From contig NZ_JABAIH010000002.1 of NCBI RefSeq assembly GCF_012641395.1, forward strand, positions 124,001-188,000: a DNA stretch of 64,000 nt. The letters run 5' to 3'. The position numbers and the translations under genes are program-made. Each line of letters begins with the position of its first letter. The stretch's first letter is position 1. This document shows, piece after piece, positions 33,568 to 41,533 of this stretch. This DNA is from Rhizobium sp. P32RR-XVIII. GTDB taxonomy: Bacteria; Pseudomonadota; Alphaproteobacteria; Rhizobiales; Rhizobiaceae. The notes beneath the pieces are model-generated. The model was not told the DNA's origin, searched no databases, and saw only the letters and a list, made by a program, of their open reading frames with translations.

Positions 33568-34314
33568 ATGCCCCCACTCTCACCTCAAGACGCTTTGAAC
33601 CTTGCCGAAACCCAGACGGCAGGTAATGTCGGCCGCATGAAGATTCTTATTATCGAAGACGACCTTGAAGCTGCGGCCTACCTCACCAAAGCCTTTCGCG
33701 AGGCGGGAATCGTGGCTGATCATGCCAGTGACGGCGACAGCGGCCTCTTCATGGGGGCAGAGAATACCTATGATGTAATCGTCATCGACCGGATGCTTCC
33801 TCGCCGCGACGGTCTTTCCGTCATCAGCGAACTTCGGCATAAGGGCATTCACACACCGGTGCTTATTCTTTCTGCCCTTGGGCAGGTCGATGACCGCGTG
33901 ACCGGCCTTCGCGCCGGCGGCGACGACTATCTGCCGAAGCCTTACGCCTTCAGCGAACTTCTGGCCCGCGTCGAGGTGCTCGGCCGCCGCAAGGGCACGC
34001 CGGAGCAGGACGTTGTCTATCGCGTCGGCGATCTCGAGCTTGACCGGCTTGCGCATGAAGTCCGGCGTGGCGGCAAGGAAATCCCGCTGCAGCCGCGGGA
34101 ATTTCGCCTTCTCGAATATCTGATGAAGAATGCCGGGCAGGTCGTCACGCGCACCATGCTTCTCGAGAATGTGTGGGATTATCACTTCGATCCGCAGACG
34201 AATGTCATCGACGTGCACGTCTCGCGCCTGCGCTCGAAGATCGAGAAGGACTTCAGCCAGCCGTTGCTGAAGACCATCCGCGGCGCCGGTTACATGATCA
34301 AGGACGAGGGATGA
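33568..34314 (+). CDS. OmpR-family response regulator
   Basis: 248 residues from ATG 33568 (AGGGA 11 bases before), or 225 from ATG 33637, where the receiver begins (MKILIIEDDLEAAAYLTKAF). Phospho-Asp is in VIVIDRMLPRRDG, and Lys in DDYLPKPYAFSELLARVEVL. The winged helix is EIPLQPREFRLLEYLMKNAG and NVIDVHVSRLRSKIEKDFSQ. Pairs with the kinase that overlaps its stop. It follows degP as in other rhizobia, suggesting envelope stress control; the regulon is unknown. Confidence 0.9.
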   Translation: MPPLSPQDALNLAETQTAGNVGRMKILIIEDDLEAAAYLTKAFREAGIVADHASDGDSGLFMGAENTYDVIVIDRMLPRRDGLSVISELRHKGIHTPVLILSALGQVDDRVTGLRAGGDDYLPKPYAFSELLARVEVLGRRKGTPEQDVVYRVGDLELDRLAHEVRRGGKEIPLQPREFRLLEYLMKNAGQVVTRTMLLENVWDYHFDPQTNVIDVHVSRLRSKIEKDFSQPLLKTIRGAGYMIKDEG

Positions 34315-35720
34315 ACCGCTTCTGGTTTCTCTTCAAGTCCACTGCAGTCCGCCTTTCGGCACTTTATATCCTGCTTTTCGCGATCTGCGCCGCAACTCTC
34401 GTATTCTACGTGACGGCGATGTCCCAGGGGCTGCTCACCCAGCAGATACGGGAGGCAGTCCAACAGGAAGTCGACGCCGTCACACGCGCCTATAGCACGG
34501 GCGGCATGAACGGCCTCCTGCGCACGCTGGAGCGGCGTGCCCGCCAGCCAGGCGCCAACCTTTACATTATCGCGGGTCCCTCCGGAGATATTCTAGCAGG
34601 CAACGTTGCGTCCGTGCAGCCGGGCGTGTTCGAGGAAACCGGCTGGACGTCGGTTCCGTTTTCCTATCAGCGTTACGCCGATAGCGACCGTGATCGCCAA
34701 CACATGGCGATCGCCAATATCTTCGTCCTCGACAACGGCTTGCGCGTCCTCGTCGGGCGCGACCTCGGCGAGCCCGAGCGCTTCCGCGTTCTGGTGCGCC
34801 AGGCGCTGATGATCGCGCTTGCGATCATGGGGCTCGGCGCAATCGTCATCTGGTTCGGCATCGGCCGCAACGCGCTGAAGCGCATCGACCGCATGTCGGA
34901 CGCGGGCAAGAAGATCATGGCGGGCGATCTTTCCCAGCGCCTGCCGGTCGGCGGTTCAGGCGATGAATTCGACCGTCTGTCGGTTTCTCTGAACACGATG
35001 CTGGAGCGCATCGAGAAGCTGAACGAAGGGCTGCGGCAGGTTTCCGACAACATCGCCCATGACCTCAAGACGCCGCTGACGCGCCTGCGCAACAAGGCTA
35101 CGGATGCGCTGGACACGACGGAAGAGGAGCAGAGGCGTACCGCGCTCGAAGGGATCATTGCCGAGTCCGATCAGTTGATCCGGACCTTCAACGCTCTCCT
35201 GATGATTTCGCGTGTAGAGGCGGGGTCGGTCGTGGCGGAGATGTCGCCGATCGAGCTTTCCTCGATCGTCGCCGATAGCGCCGAGCTTCACGAGCCGGTC
35301 GCAGAAGAAGCCGGATTGACCCTGACATCAAGCATCGAGCCAGGGATATCCGTGCAAGGCAACCGTGAATTGATCGCGCAGGCGATATTCAACCTGATCG
35401 ACAACGCGATCAAATATGCCGACGACCCGGAGGGCGGCGGCGAAATTGCTTTGAAGCTGTCGCGCCGCCCTGACGGTATTTGCCTCTCGGTCGCCGATCA
35501 AGGTCCGGGCATTCCGGCCGAGAAGCGTGAGGACGTCGTCAAGCGCTTCGTGCGGCTTGACGAGAGCCGGTCGAAACCCGGCACCGGGCTTGGCCTCTCG
35601 CTGGTCGAGGCGGTGATGGAACTGCATGGCGGCACGCTGGAGCTTTCCGATACCGACCCGGAAAAGGCGGAAAGACGAGGCCTTACCGTCAGCATGATTT
35701 TTCCGATCAAGCCAGTCTAG
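34311..35720 (+). CDS. Sensor histidine kinase (EnvZ-like topology)
   Basis: 469 residues from ATG 34311. Membrane segments at about 12-33 (AVRLSALYILLFAICAATLV) and 162-182 (ALMIALAIMGLGAIVIWFGI), with a periplasmic domain between. HAMP (KRIDRMSDAGKKIMAGDLSQ), HisKA (ISDNIAHDLKTPLTRLRNKA-like: SDNIAHDLKTPLTRLRNK), N box NLIDNAIKYADD, G1 VADQGPGIP, G2 GTGLGLSLVEAVMEL. The TAG stop lies exactly at the left end of the MITE-like element, so the native 3' end may have been changed by insertion. Confidence 0.9.
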   Translation: MNRFWFLFKSTAVRLSALYILLFAICAATLVFYVTAMSQGLLTQQIREAVQQEVDAVTRAYSTGGMNGLLRTLERRARQPGANLYIIAGPSGDILAGNVASVQPGVFEETGWTSVPFSYQRYADSDRDRQHMAIANIFVLDNGLRVLVGRDLGEPERFRVLVRQALMIALAIMGLGAIVIWFGIGRNALKRIDRMSDAGKKIMAGDLSQRLPVGGSGDEFDRLSVSLNTMLERIEKLNEGLRQVSDNIAHDLKTPLTRLRNKATDALDTTEEEQRRTALEGIIAESDQLIRTFNALLMISRVEAGSVVAEMSPIELSSIVADSAELHEPVAEEAGLTLTSSIEPGISVQGNRELIAQAIFNLIDNAIKYADDPEGGGEIALKLSRRPDGICLSVADQGPGIPAEKREDVVKRFVRLDESRSKPGTGLGLSLVEAVMELHGGTLELSDTDPEKAERRGLTVSMIFPIKPV

Positions 35721-35986
35721 GGTCAGGATCTATTGAATTCATCCATTCTGTTGGGCAGCATCGGATTGGATGGAAGCAAACAAGCGCAAGGCAAGGCTTT
35801 TTAGCCTTGGCGAGCATTGTTTGCGATCAGACGGCCGATGCTGCCCAACCCGAAGGGCGAGGCGGATTTCGCTCCTGACCGTGTCGGAAAGACTTGAAAG
35901 TGTGGGGCACTTCCGGCGTCTTTCCTTCTCGTCAGAAACAAAATCCGCCACGCAGAATGGATGAATTCAATAGATCCTGACCCTAG
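35717..35986. mobile_element. MITE-like element, 34-base perfect terminal inverted repeats
   Basis: 35717-35750 and 35953-35986 are perfect inverted repeats of 34 bases starting CTAGGGTCAGGATC. Counting CTAG or TA as a target duplication, the element is about 262-266 bases. It has nested hairpins inside: TTGGGCAGCATCGG (35751-35764) with CCGATGCTGCCCAA, and AAGGCTTTTTAGCCTT. No transposase. It fills most of the gap between the histidine kinase stop and glnE. IS5/IS427- or IS630-type ends (TA or YTAR targets) are candidates for the parent. Confidence 0.75.
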
Positions 35987-36067
35987 GCTTGGCTCCTCCG
36001 GATTGTGACCCTAGGTTAGGGCCGGTCATGATAGCGCCGATTCCGGGCGCGGCCGTTGGGAGGCGGA

Positions 36068-39022
36068 ATGCTGACGAACTTGACACACAGTCTGAAGGAC
36101 GTGGGCAGCGGGCTGCTGCGCCCTTTGAATCAATCCGAGCTCAAGCTGGCACTGGCCGACCTTCAGGACATCGGCAAGAGTGAACCGGCAGTCGCTAGGA
36201 TGCTGAAGGCTGGCGGTCCGCTCTGCGATTTCATCGCTGCGGCGCTCACTCTATCGCCTTACCTTCGCGAGGTCGCCAATATCGATGGTGCGATTCTCGC
36301 CGCCGCCATTTCATCGCCGCTAGAGCCCGAGATCGACAGGCTGATTGCCGAGGCGCGCGACTGCTGGCAGCCCCGGGATGGGATCGCTCCCACGGAAACT
36401 GCGGTCATGAGCCGGCTGCGCACCGTCAAGCGAAAGGTGGCGTTTCTTGTCGCGCTGGCGGATCTCGCCAAGCTTTTCGACGGACGGCGGACGACGGCGT
36501 GGCTGAGTGCGCTCGCCGAAGCTTCCGTCGCTGCGGCGATCGATCATCTGCTGCTATCAGCCCATGAGAGCAGCAAGCTGCAGCTGAAGAACACCGAAAG
36601 CCCGAGCGAAGGTTCGGGATTGGTCGTGCTCGGAATGGGCAAGCTCGGGGCGTCGGAACTCAACTATTCGTCTGACATCGACCTCGTCGTCTTCTTCGAC
36701 GAGCACGCCGGCATCGTGTCCCAGCCGGACGACGCGATAGACATCTTTCCGCGGCTGATGCGGCGGCTGGTGCGCATTCTTCAGGAGCGGACCGCCGACG
36801 GTTATGTCTTCCGCACCGATCTCCGGCTGCGCCCGGATCCGGGCTCGACGCCGCTTGCGATCCCGGTCGATGCAGCCATGATCTATTATGAGGGACGCGG
36901 CCAGAACTGGGAGAGGGCAGCCTTTATCAAGGCCCGCCCCGTCGCCGGAGACATGCAAGCGGGTGAGGCCTTTCTGCGCGGGCTCGTGCCGTTCGTCTTC
37001 CGCAAATACCTGGACTACGCCGCGATCGCCGATGTTCATTCGATCAAGCGCCAGATCCATGCGCACAAGGGCCACGGCACCATCGCGGTGAAGGGGCACA
37101 ACGTCAAGCTCGGCCGCGGGGGTATCCGCGAGATCGAATTCTTCGTCCAGACGCAGCAGCTGATCGCCGGCGGCCGGATGCCGGCGCTGCGTTGCCGCGG
37201 CACGGAGGAAGCGCTTGCCGAACTTACCAAAGCGAAATGGATCGATCCGGAAACGCGCGACGAGCTGGCGGAGGCCTATTGGTTCCTCCGCGATGTCGAG
37301 CATCGCATTCAGATGGTGCGCGATGAGCAGACGCATCTGCTGCCGGAAACCGAAGCCGAGCTGAAGCGCATCGCGTTCATGATGGGCTTTACCGATACGT
37401 CGAGCTTCTCGGAGCGGCTGGTAGAGGTGTTCCGGACCGTCGAGCGGCGTTATGCACGGCTCTTCGAACAGGAAGCCAAGCTATCGACCCATGGCGGCAA
37501 TCTGGTGTTCACGGGGCAGGGCGACGATCCGGACACGCTCGAGACGCTGAAGCAGCTCGGGTTCAAACGCCCGTCGGACATTTCCCGTGTCATCCGGACC
37601 TGGCATTACGGCCGCTATCGCGCGACGCAATCCGTCGAGGCACGGGAGCGGTTGACTGAGCTCGCTCCGGATTTGCTCCGCGTTTTCGGAGAAAGCGAAC
37701 GCGCGGATGAGGCACTGCTGCGCTTCGACAATTTCATTTCCGGCCTGCCTGCGGGTATTCAACTCTTTTCGCTGCTGGGCAGCAATCCGGCTCTGCTGTC
37801 ACTGATCGTGAACATCATGTCCTCGGCACCGAAGCTTGCCGAAGTGATCGCCGCCAAGCCGCATGTTTTCGATGGCATGCTCGATCCCGGGCTCATGGCG
37901 GAGCTGCCGACGCGCGACTATCTTGCCGAACGGATTCGCGGTTTTCTGGCGCCAGCCCGGCACTATGAAGAGGTCCTAGACCGGTTGCGCATCTTTGCGG
38001 CCGAACAGCGTTTTCTGATCGGCATCCGCCTGCTCACTGGTGCAATCAGAGGCGCGATGGCCGGTCGCGCCTTTACCCATCTGGCCGATCTTGTTCTCGA
38101 AGCGGCGCTCGAAGCGGTGATGAAGGAGATCAGGGCGACGCATGGAGATTATCCAGGCGGCCGTGTGGCCGTCGCCGGCATGGGCAAGCTCGGCAGCTTC
38201 GAACTGACTGCCGGCTCCGACATCGATATTATTCTCCTTTACGACTACGAGGATGACGCAGGTGAATCCGACGGGCCGAAGCCGCTCGATGCGACGCGGT
38301 ACTTCACCCGCATCACGCAGCGGCTGATCTCCGCTCTTTCTGCACCGACGGCGGAAGGCGTGCTCTATGAGGTCGACATGCGCCTTCGGCCCTCGGGCAA
38401 CAAGGGACCGGTCGCCACTCGCATCAAGTCCTTCGAAAAGTATCAGCGCGAGGAGGCCTGGACCTGGGAGCACATGGCGCTAACGCGGGCACGCCTCGTG
38501 TGCGGCGACAGGGAACTGATCAGTGAGGCTGAGCGCATCATCGCCGAGGTGCTTTCGTCGAAGAACGACCCGACGCGGATTGCGAAGGATGTCTCAGAGA
38601 TGCGGGCCTTGATCGAAAAGGAGAAGCCGCCGGCGAGTATCTGGGATTTGAAGCTCATTCCCGGCGGACTGATCGACATCGAATTCATTGCGCAATACCT
38701 GCGGCTCGTGGCCTCTGCAAAGGGCCTCGTCATCAATGAGGACGACTTCAACACGGCGGGTCAGCTGAAGCTTCTCGGCGCGGAGTTGATGGATCGTAAC
38801 GACCTGGAGCTCTGCCTGGCGGTGCTGTCGCTTTACACGGATATTTCGCAGCTCATCCGACTCTGCATTGACGGCGAATTCGATCCGGAAAAGGCGCCCG
38901 CCGGTCTAATCGAGCTGGTGTGCCGGGCAGGTGATTGTCCTGATATCAAGACGCTTGAAGGCGAGGTCAAGCGGCTTTCGAAAAATGTTCGGAAGGCATT
39001 CCAGGCAACGCTCAAGCGATAG
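36068..39022 (+). CDS. glnE: Glutamine synthetase adenylyltransferase/deadenylase
   Basis: 984 residues from ATG 36068 (GGGAGGCGGA upstream). Two nucleotidyltransferase domains: the deadenylase at about residue 184 (VLGMGKLGASELNYSSDIDL) and the adenylyltransferase at about 700 (VAGMGKLGSFELTAGSDIDI), each with the GSD/SSD-x-D metal pair. Regulatory helical domain between them. It adjusts glutamine synthetase activity to nitrogen state through PII. Its 3' end overlaps the convergent pleC stop by 11 bases. The MITE-like element lies upstream and may affect its promoter. Confidence 0.96.
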   Translation: MLTNLTHSLKDVGSGLLRPLNQSELKLALADLQDIGKSEPAVARMLKAGGPLCDFIAAALTLSPYLREVANIDGAILAAAISSPLEPEIDRLIAEARDCWQPRDGIAPTETAVMSRLRTVKRKVAFLVALADLAKLFDGRRTTAWLSALAEASVAAAIDHLLLSAHESSKLQLKNTESPSEGSGLVVLGMGKLGASELNYSSDIDLVVFFDEHAGIVSQPDDAIDIFPRLMRRLVRILQERTADGYVFRTDLRLRPDPGSTPLAIPVDAAMIYYEGRGQNWERAAFIKARPVAGDMQAGEAFLRGLVPFVFRKYLDYAAIADVHSIKRQIHAHKGHGTIAVKGHNVKLGRGGIREIEFFVQTQQLIAGGRMPALRCRGTEEALAELTKAKWIDPETRDELAEAYWFLRDVEHRIQMVRDEQTHLLPETEAELKRIAFMMGFTDTSSFSERLVEVFRTVERRYARLFEQEAKLSTHGGNLVFTGQGDDPDTLETLKQLGFKRPSDISRVIRTWHYGRYRATQSVEARERLTELAPDLLRVFGESERADEALLRFDNFISGLPAGIQLFSLLGSNPALLSLIVNIMSSAPKLAEVIAAKPHVFDGMLDPGLMAELPTRDYLAERIRGFLAPARHYEEVLDRLRIFAAEQRFLIGIRLLTGAIRGAMAGRAFTHLADLVLEAALEAVMKEIRATHGDYPGGRVAVAGMGKLGSFELTAGSDIDIILLYDYEDDAGESDGPKPLDATRYFTRITQRLISALSAPTAEGVLYEVDMRLRPSGNKGPVATRIKSFEKYQREEAWTWEHMALTRARLVCGDRELISEAERIIAEVLSSKNDPTRIAKDVSEMRALIEKEKPPASIWDLKLIPGGLIDIEFIAQYLRLVASAKGLVINEDDFNTAGQLKLLGAELMDRNDLELCLAVLSLYTDISQLIRLCIDGEFDPEKAPAGLIELVCRAGDCPDIKTLEGEVKRLSKNVRKAFQATLKR

Positions 39023-41351
39023 CAGGCTCGTCTGGAATGCGGAAGGAGACGACGGTGCCGATCGATTCGCGCGAGCGGATCCGCATCCTGCCTCCGTGAA
39101 GCGTCGTCAGCGAACGGGAGATGGCAAGGCCGAGGCCGGAGCCGCCCTTGCTCTTGGCATATTGGTTCTGCACTTGCTCGAAGGGTTGCCCGAGCTTGGT
39201 GAGGGCATCGCGTGGAATACCAATGCCGGTGTCGGCGATCGTCACGACAACGCCAAAGGCGTCGCGGCGGGTGCGCAGCGCGACACGGCCGCCCTCGTTT
39301 GTGAACTTGACCGCATTTGAGAGAAGGTTGAGCAGGATCTGCTTCATGGCGCGGCGATCTGCGATAAGCGTCATGCCGTCGCAAATGCGCTGCTCGATAA
39401 CAATGTTTTTCGCGGCAGCCGGCATGGTCGTGAAGCGCAGGCTCTCCTCGATCAGCGGCGCAAGATCGATCGTCTCCCGCTGCAGCCTCATATGGCCCGC
39501 CTCGATCTTCGACATATCGAGGATGTCGTTGATGACATTGAGCAGGTGTTTGCCGCTCTCGTGGATGTCATGCGCGTATTCGTCGTATTTCAATGAGCCG
39601 AGCGGACCGAACATCTGGTTTTGAAGAATGTCCGAGAAGCCGAGGATGGCGTTGAGCGGCGTGCGGAGCTCATGCGACATGTTGGCGAGGAACTCGGACT
39701 TTGCCTTGTTCGCCGCCTCCGCGCGCTCCTTCTCAGCCAGGTAATTCGTATTGGCGACCGAAAGCGCGGATTTCTGGCTTTCAAGGGTCTGACGCGATGC
39801 CTTGAGGTCAGCGATGGTCGCGATGAGGCGACGCTCTGAGTCACGCAGGCGCTCCTGGTTGCGCTTCAGAAGCGTGATGTCGGTGCCGACCGACACCATG
39901 CCGCCGTCGCGGGTCCGGCGCTCGTTGATCTGCAGCCAGCGTTCGTCGGCAAGCTGGACTTCCGTCGTGCGGGAATGGCCAGGCCCCTCGGCATCCGCCA
40001 TGCGGCGCTCGATCACCGGCCGGGCGGCGGCGGCATTGACGGTGCTGCGTTCGGTACCGGGAACAAGCACGCTGTCCGGAAGCCCATAGGCCTGCTGGAA
40101 ATGCGTGTTGCACATCACGAGACGGTCGTTCTTGTCCCAGAGGACGAAGGCTTCCGAGGTGCATTCGATGGCGTCCGCAAGGCGCTGGTCGGCCTCGGCG
40201 TAGCGCTGTGCAAGCCGGTGCTGCTCGGTCACGTCCATGGCGATGCCGATCATGTGGACGCGGCCGGAATTGCTGCGGATCATCTGGGCGCGGGCGCGCA
40301 TCCAGACATAGTGGCCGCTGGCGTGGCGCATGCGGAAAATCTGGTCGACCTGGCCAGAGCTGCCCTTGACGATCGACCGCGCAATTTCGTGCAGCCCGCC
40401 ATCGTCCGGATGCATCAGCCGGGCCGCATCGGCGAAGGACATCGTCTTGTCCGAAGCTGCTAGGCCGAGCATGTCATACATCGAGCGCGACCAGAAGAAT
40501 TCGCGGTTGTCGAAATCGAAATCCCAAAGTCCGCAGCGGCCGCGCGAGAGCGCGGTTTCGACGCGCTGGTTCGACTCGACGAAGATTTCATCGGCTTCGC
40601 GTGCCCGCCTGACCTGCATGTAATAGGCATACAGCACCACCAGCAGGATCGACGAGACGCCCGCAAACAGCGTGACGTTGAGCGTCAGCTCCTCGCGCCA
40701 CAGCCTGCCGATTTCGTGCAGCGAGGTCGCGGCGATGATATAGCCGCCGGCGCTGCCGACCAAAGTAATTTCGGCATAATGCGGATTGCCGCCGATTGTC
40801 GTTTCGATCACATCGGCCCGATCGCCGAAGCGGCGGATGGCGGAGACCTCGGGAAAGAAATCGGCGACATTCGACCCGACATAGGAAAGGCCTGCCGTGG
40901 AAGCGGCAAAGACCTTGCCGCTCGCCTCAACGAGCAAGATGAAGGAATTGCTGTCGAGGCGGTCCTGCGGCAGGAATTTCTGAAGTTTCGCCTGGGCCTC
41001 CACAGCATTGCCGTTTTCGAACAGATCGCCGGCGTCGGCAAAGACAGCCGCGGCGGTTGCCGCCGAAAGCGCGGTCGTATGCCGCGCCGCCGCCCCCATG
41101 CGCGCGTACTCGGACATCATCCCGAAGAGATGCGAGGCTGCGACAACGGCAAGGAAAGCAACGATCAGGGCCGGTATGGCGCGCTTCAGAAGGGTTTCGG
41201 CTTGCGGAAGGGAGCGTGAAATCGACCTGGAGGAAATCGGCCTGGAGATGGGGGTGGTGCGGCTGAGGGCCTGACCTCGCCAAGCGCGAAGCGCCTCAAA
41301 ATCGACACGCAGCCGTCCCTCGGCCGCAGTTGCCCGCCGCACGTTCATCAT
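39012..41351 (-). CDS. pleC: PAS-domain histidine kinase, PleC-like
   Basis: 779 residues. Membrane segments at about 58-80 (AIPALIVAFLAVVAASHLFG) and 230-250 (NVTLFAGVSSILLVVLYAYY) bracket a periplasmic domain. Two PAS domains follow (GLWDFDFDNREFFWSRSMYD with GLAASDKTMSFADAARLMHP; then DAIECTSEAFVLWDKNDRLV). HisKA is NMSHELRTPLNAILGFSDIL, N box LLSNAVKFTNEGG, G1 ADTGIGIP, G2 GGSGLGLAISRSL. In rhizobia the kinase beside glnE is PleC, which acts on DivK/PleD in cell-cycle control; I assign it by that order and domain layout. Confidence 0.8.
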   Translation of the reverse strand: MMNVRRATAAEGRLRVDFEALRAWRGQALSRTTPISRPISSRSISRSLPQAETLLKRAIPALIVAFLAVVAASHLFGMMSEYARMGAAARHTTALSAATAAAVFADAGDLFENGNAVEAQAKLQKFLPQDRLDSNSFILLVEASGKVFAASTAGLSYVGSNVADFFPEVSAIRRFGDRADVIETTIGGNPHYAEITLVGSAGGYIIAATSLHEIGRLWREELTLNVTLFAGVSSILLVVLYAYYMQVRRAREADEIFVESNQRVETALSRGRCGLWDFDFDNREFFWSRSMYDMLGLAASDKTMSFADAARLMHPDDGGLHEIARSIVKGSSGQVDQIFRMRHASGHYVWMRARAQMIRSNSGRVHMIGIAMDVTEQHRLAQRYAEADQRLADAIECTSEAFVLWDKNDRLVMCNTHFQQAYGLPDSVLVPGTERSTVNAAAARPVIERRMADAEGPGHSRTTEVQLADERWLQINERRTRDGGMVSVGTDITLLKRNQERLRDSERRLIATIADLKASRQTLESQKSALSVANTNYLAEKERAEAANKAKSEFLANMSHELRTPLNAILGFSDILQNQMFGPLGSLKYDEYAHDIHESGKHLLNVINDILDMSKIEAGHMRLQRETIDLAPLIEESLRFTTMPAAAKNIVIEQRICDGMTLIADRRAMKQILLNLLSNAVKFTNEGGRVALRTRRDAFGVVVTIADTGIGIPRDALTKLGQPFEQVQNQYAKSKGGSGLGLAISRSLTTLHGGRMRIRSRESIGTVVSFRIPDEPAIA

Positions 41352-41533
41352 CGCTATCGCCTTGATCCCTCATGTGATTCGCGCGCCGCTCGCGTGAACC
41401 TCACTCAATGAATCACTACTGATTCGCCGTGTCCAGAGAGAAAGGTAAAATTCTATTAACTATTTATAGGTGCTCGTGTTTTGCGAGTCGGTTTCGAGGC
41501 GCGGTTCGTTCCGGCAGCGCCTCGACGCGCAAA

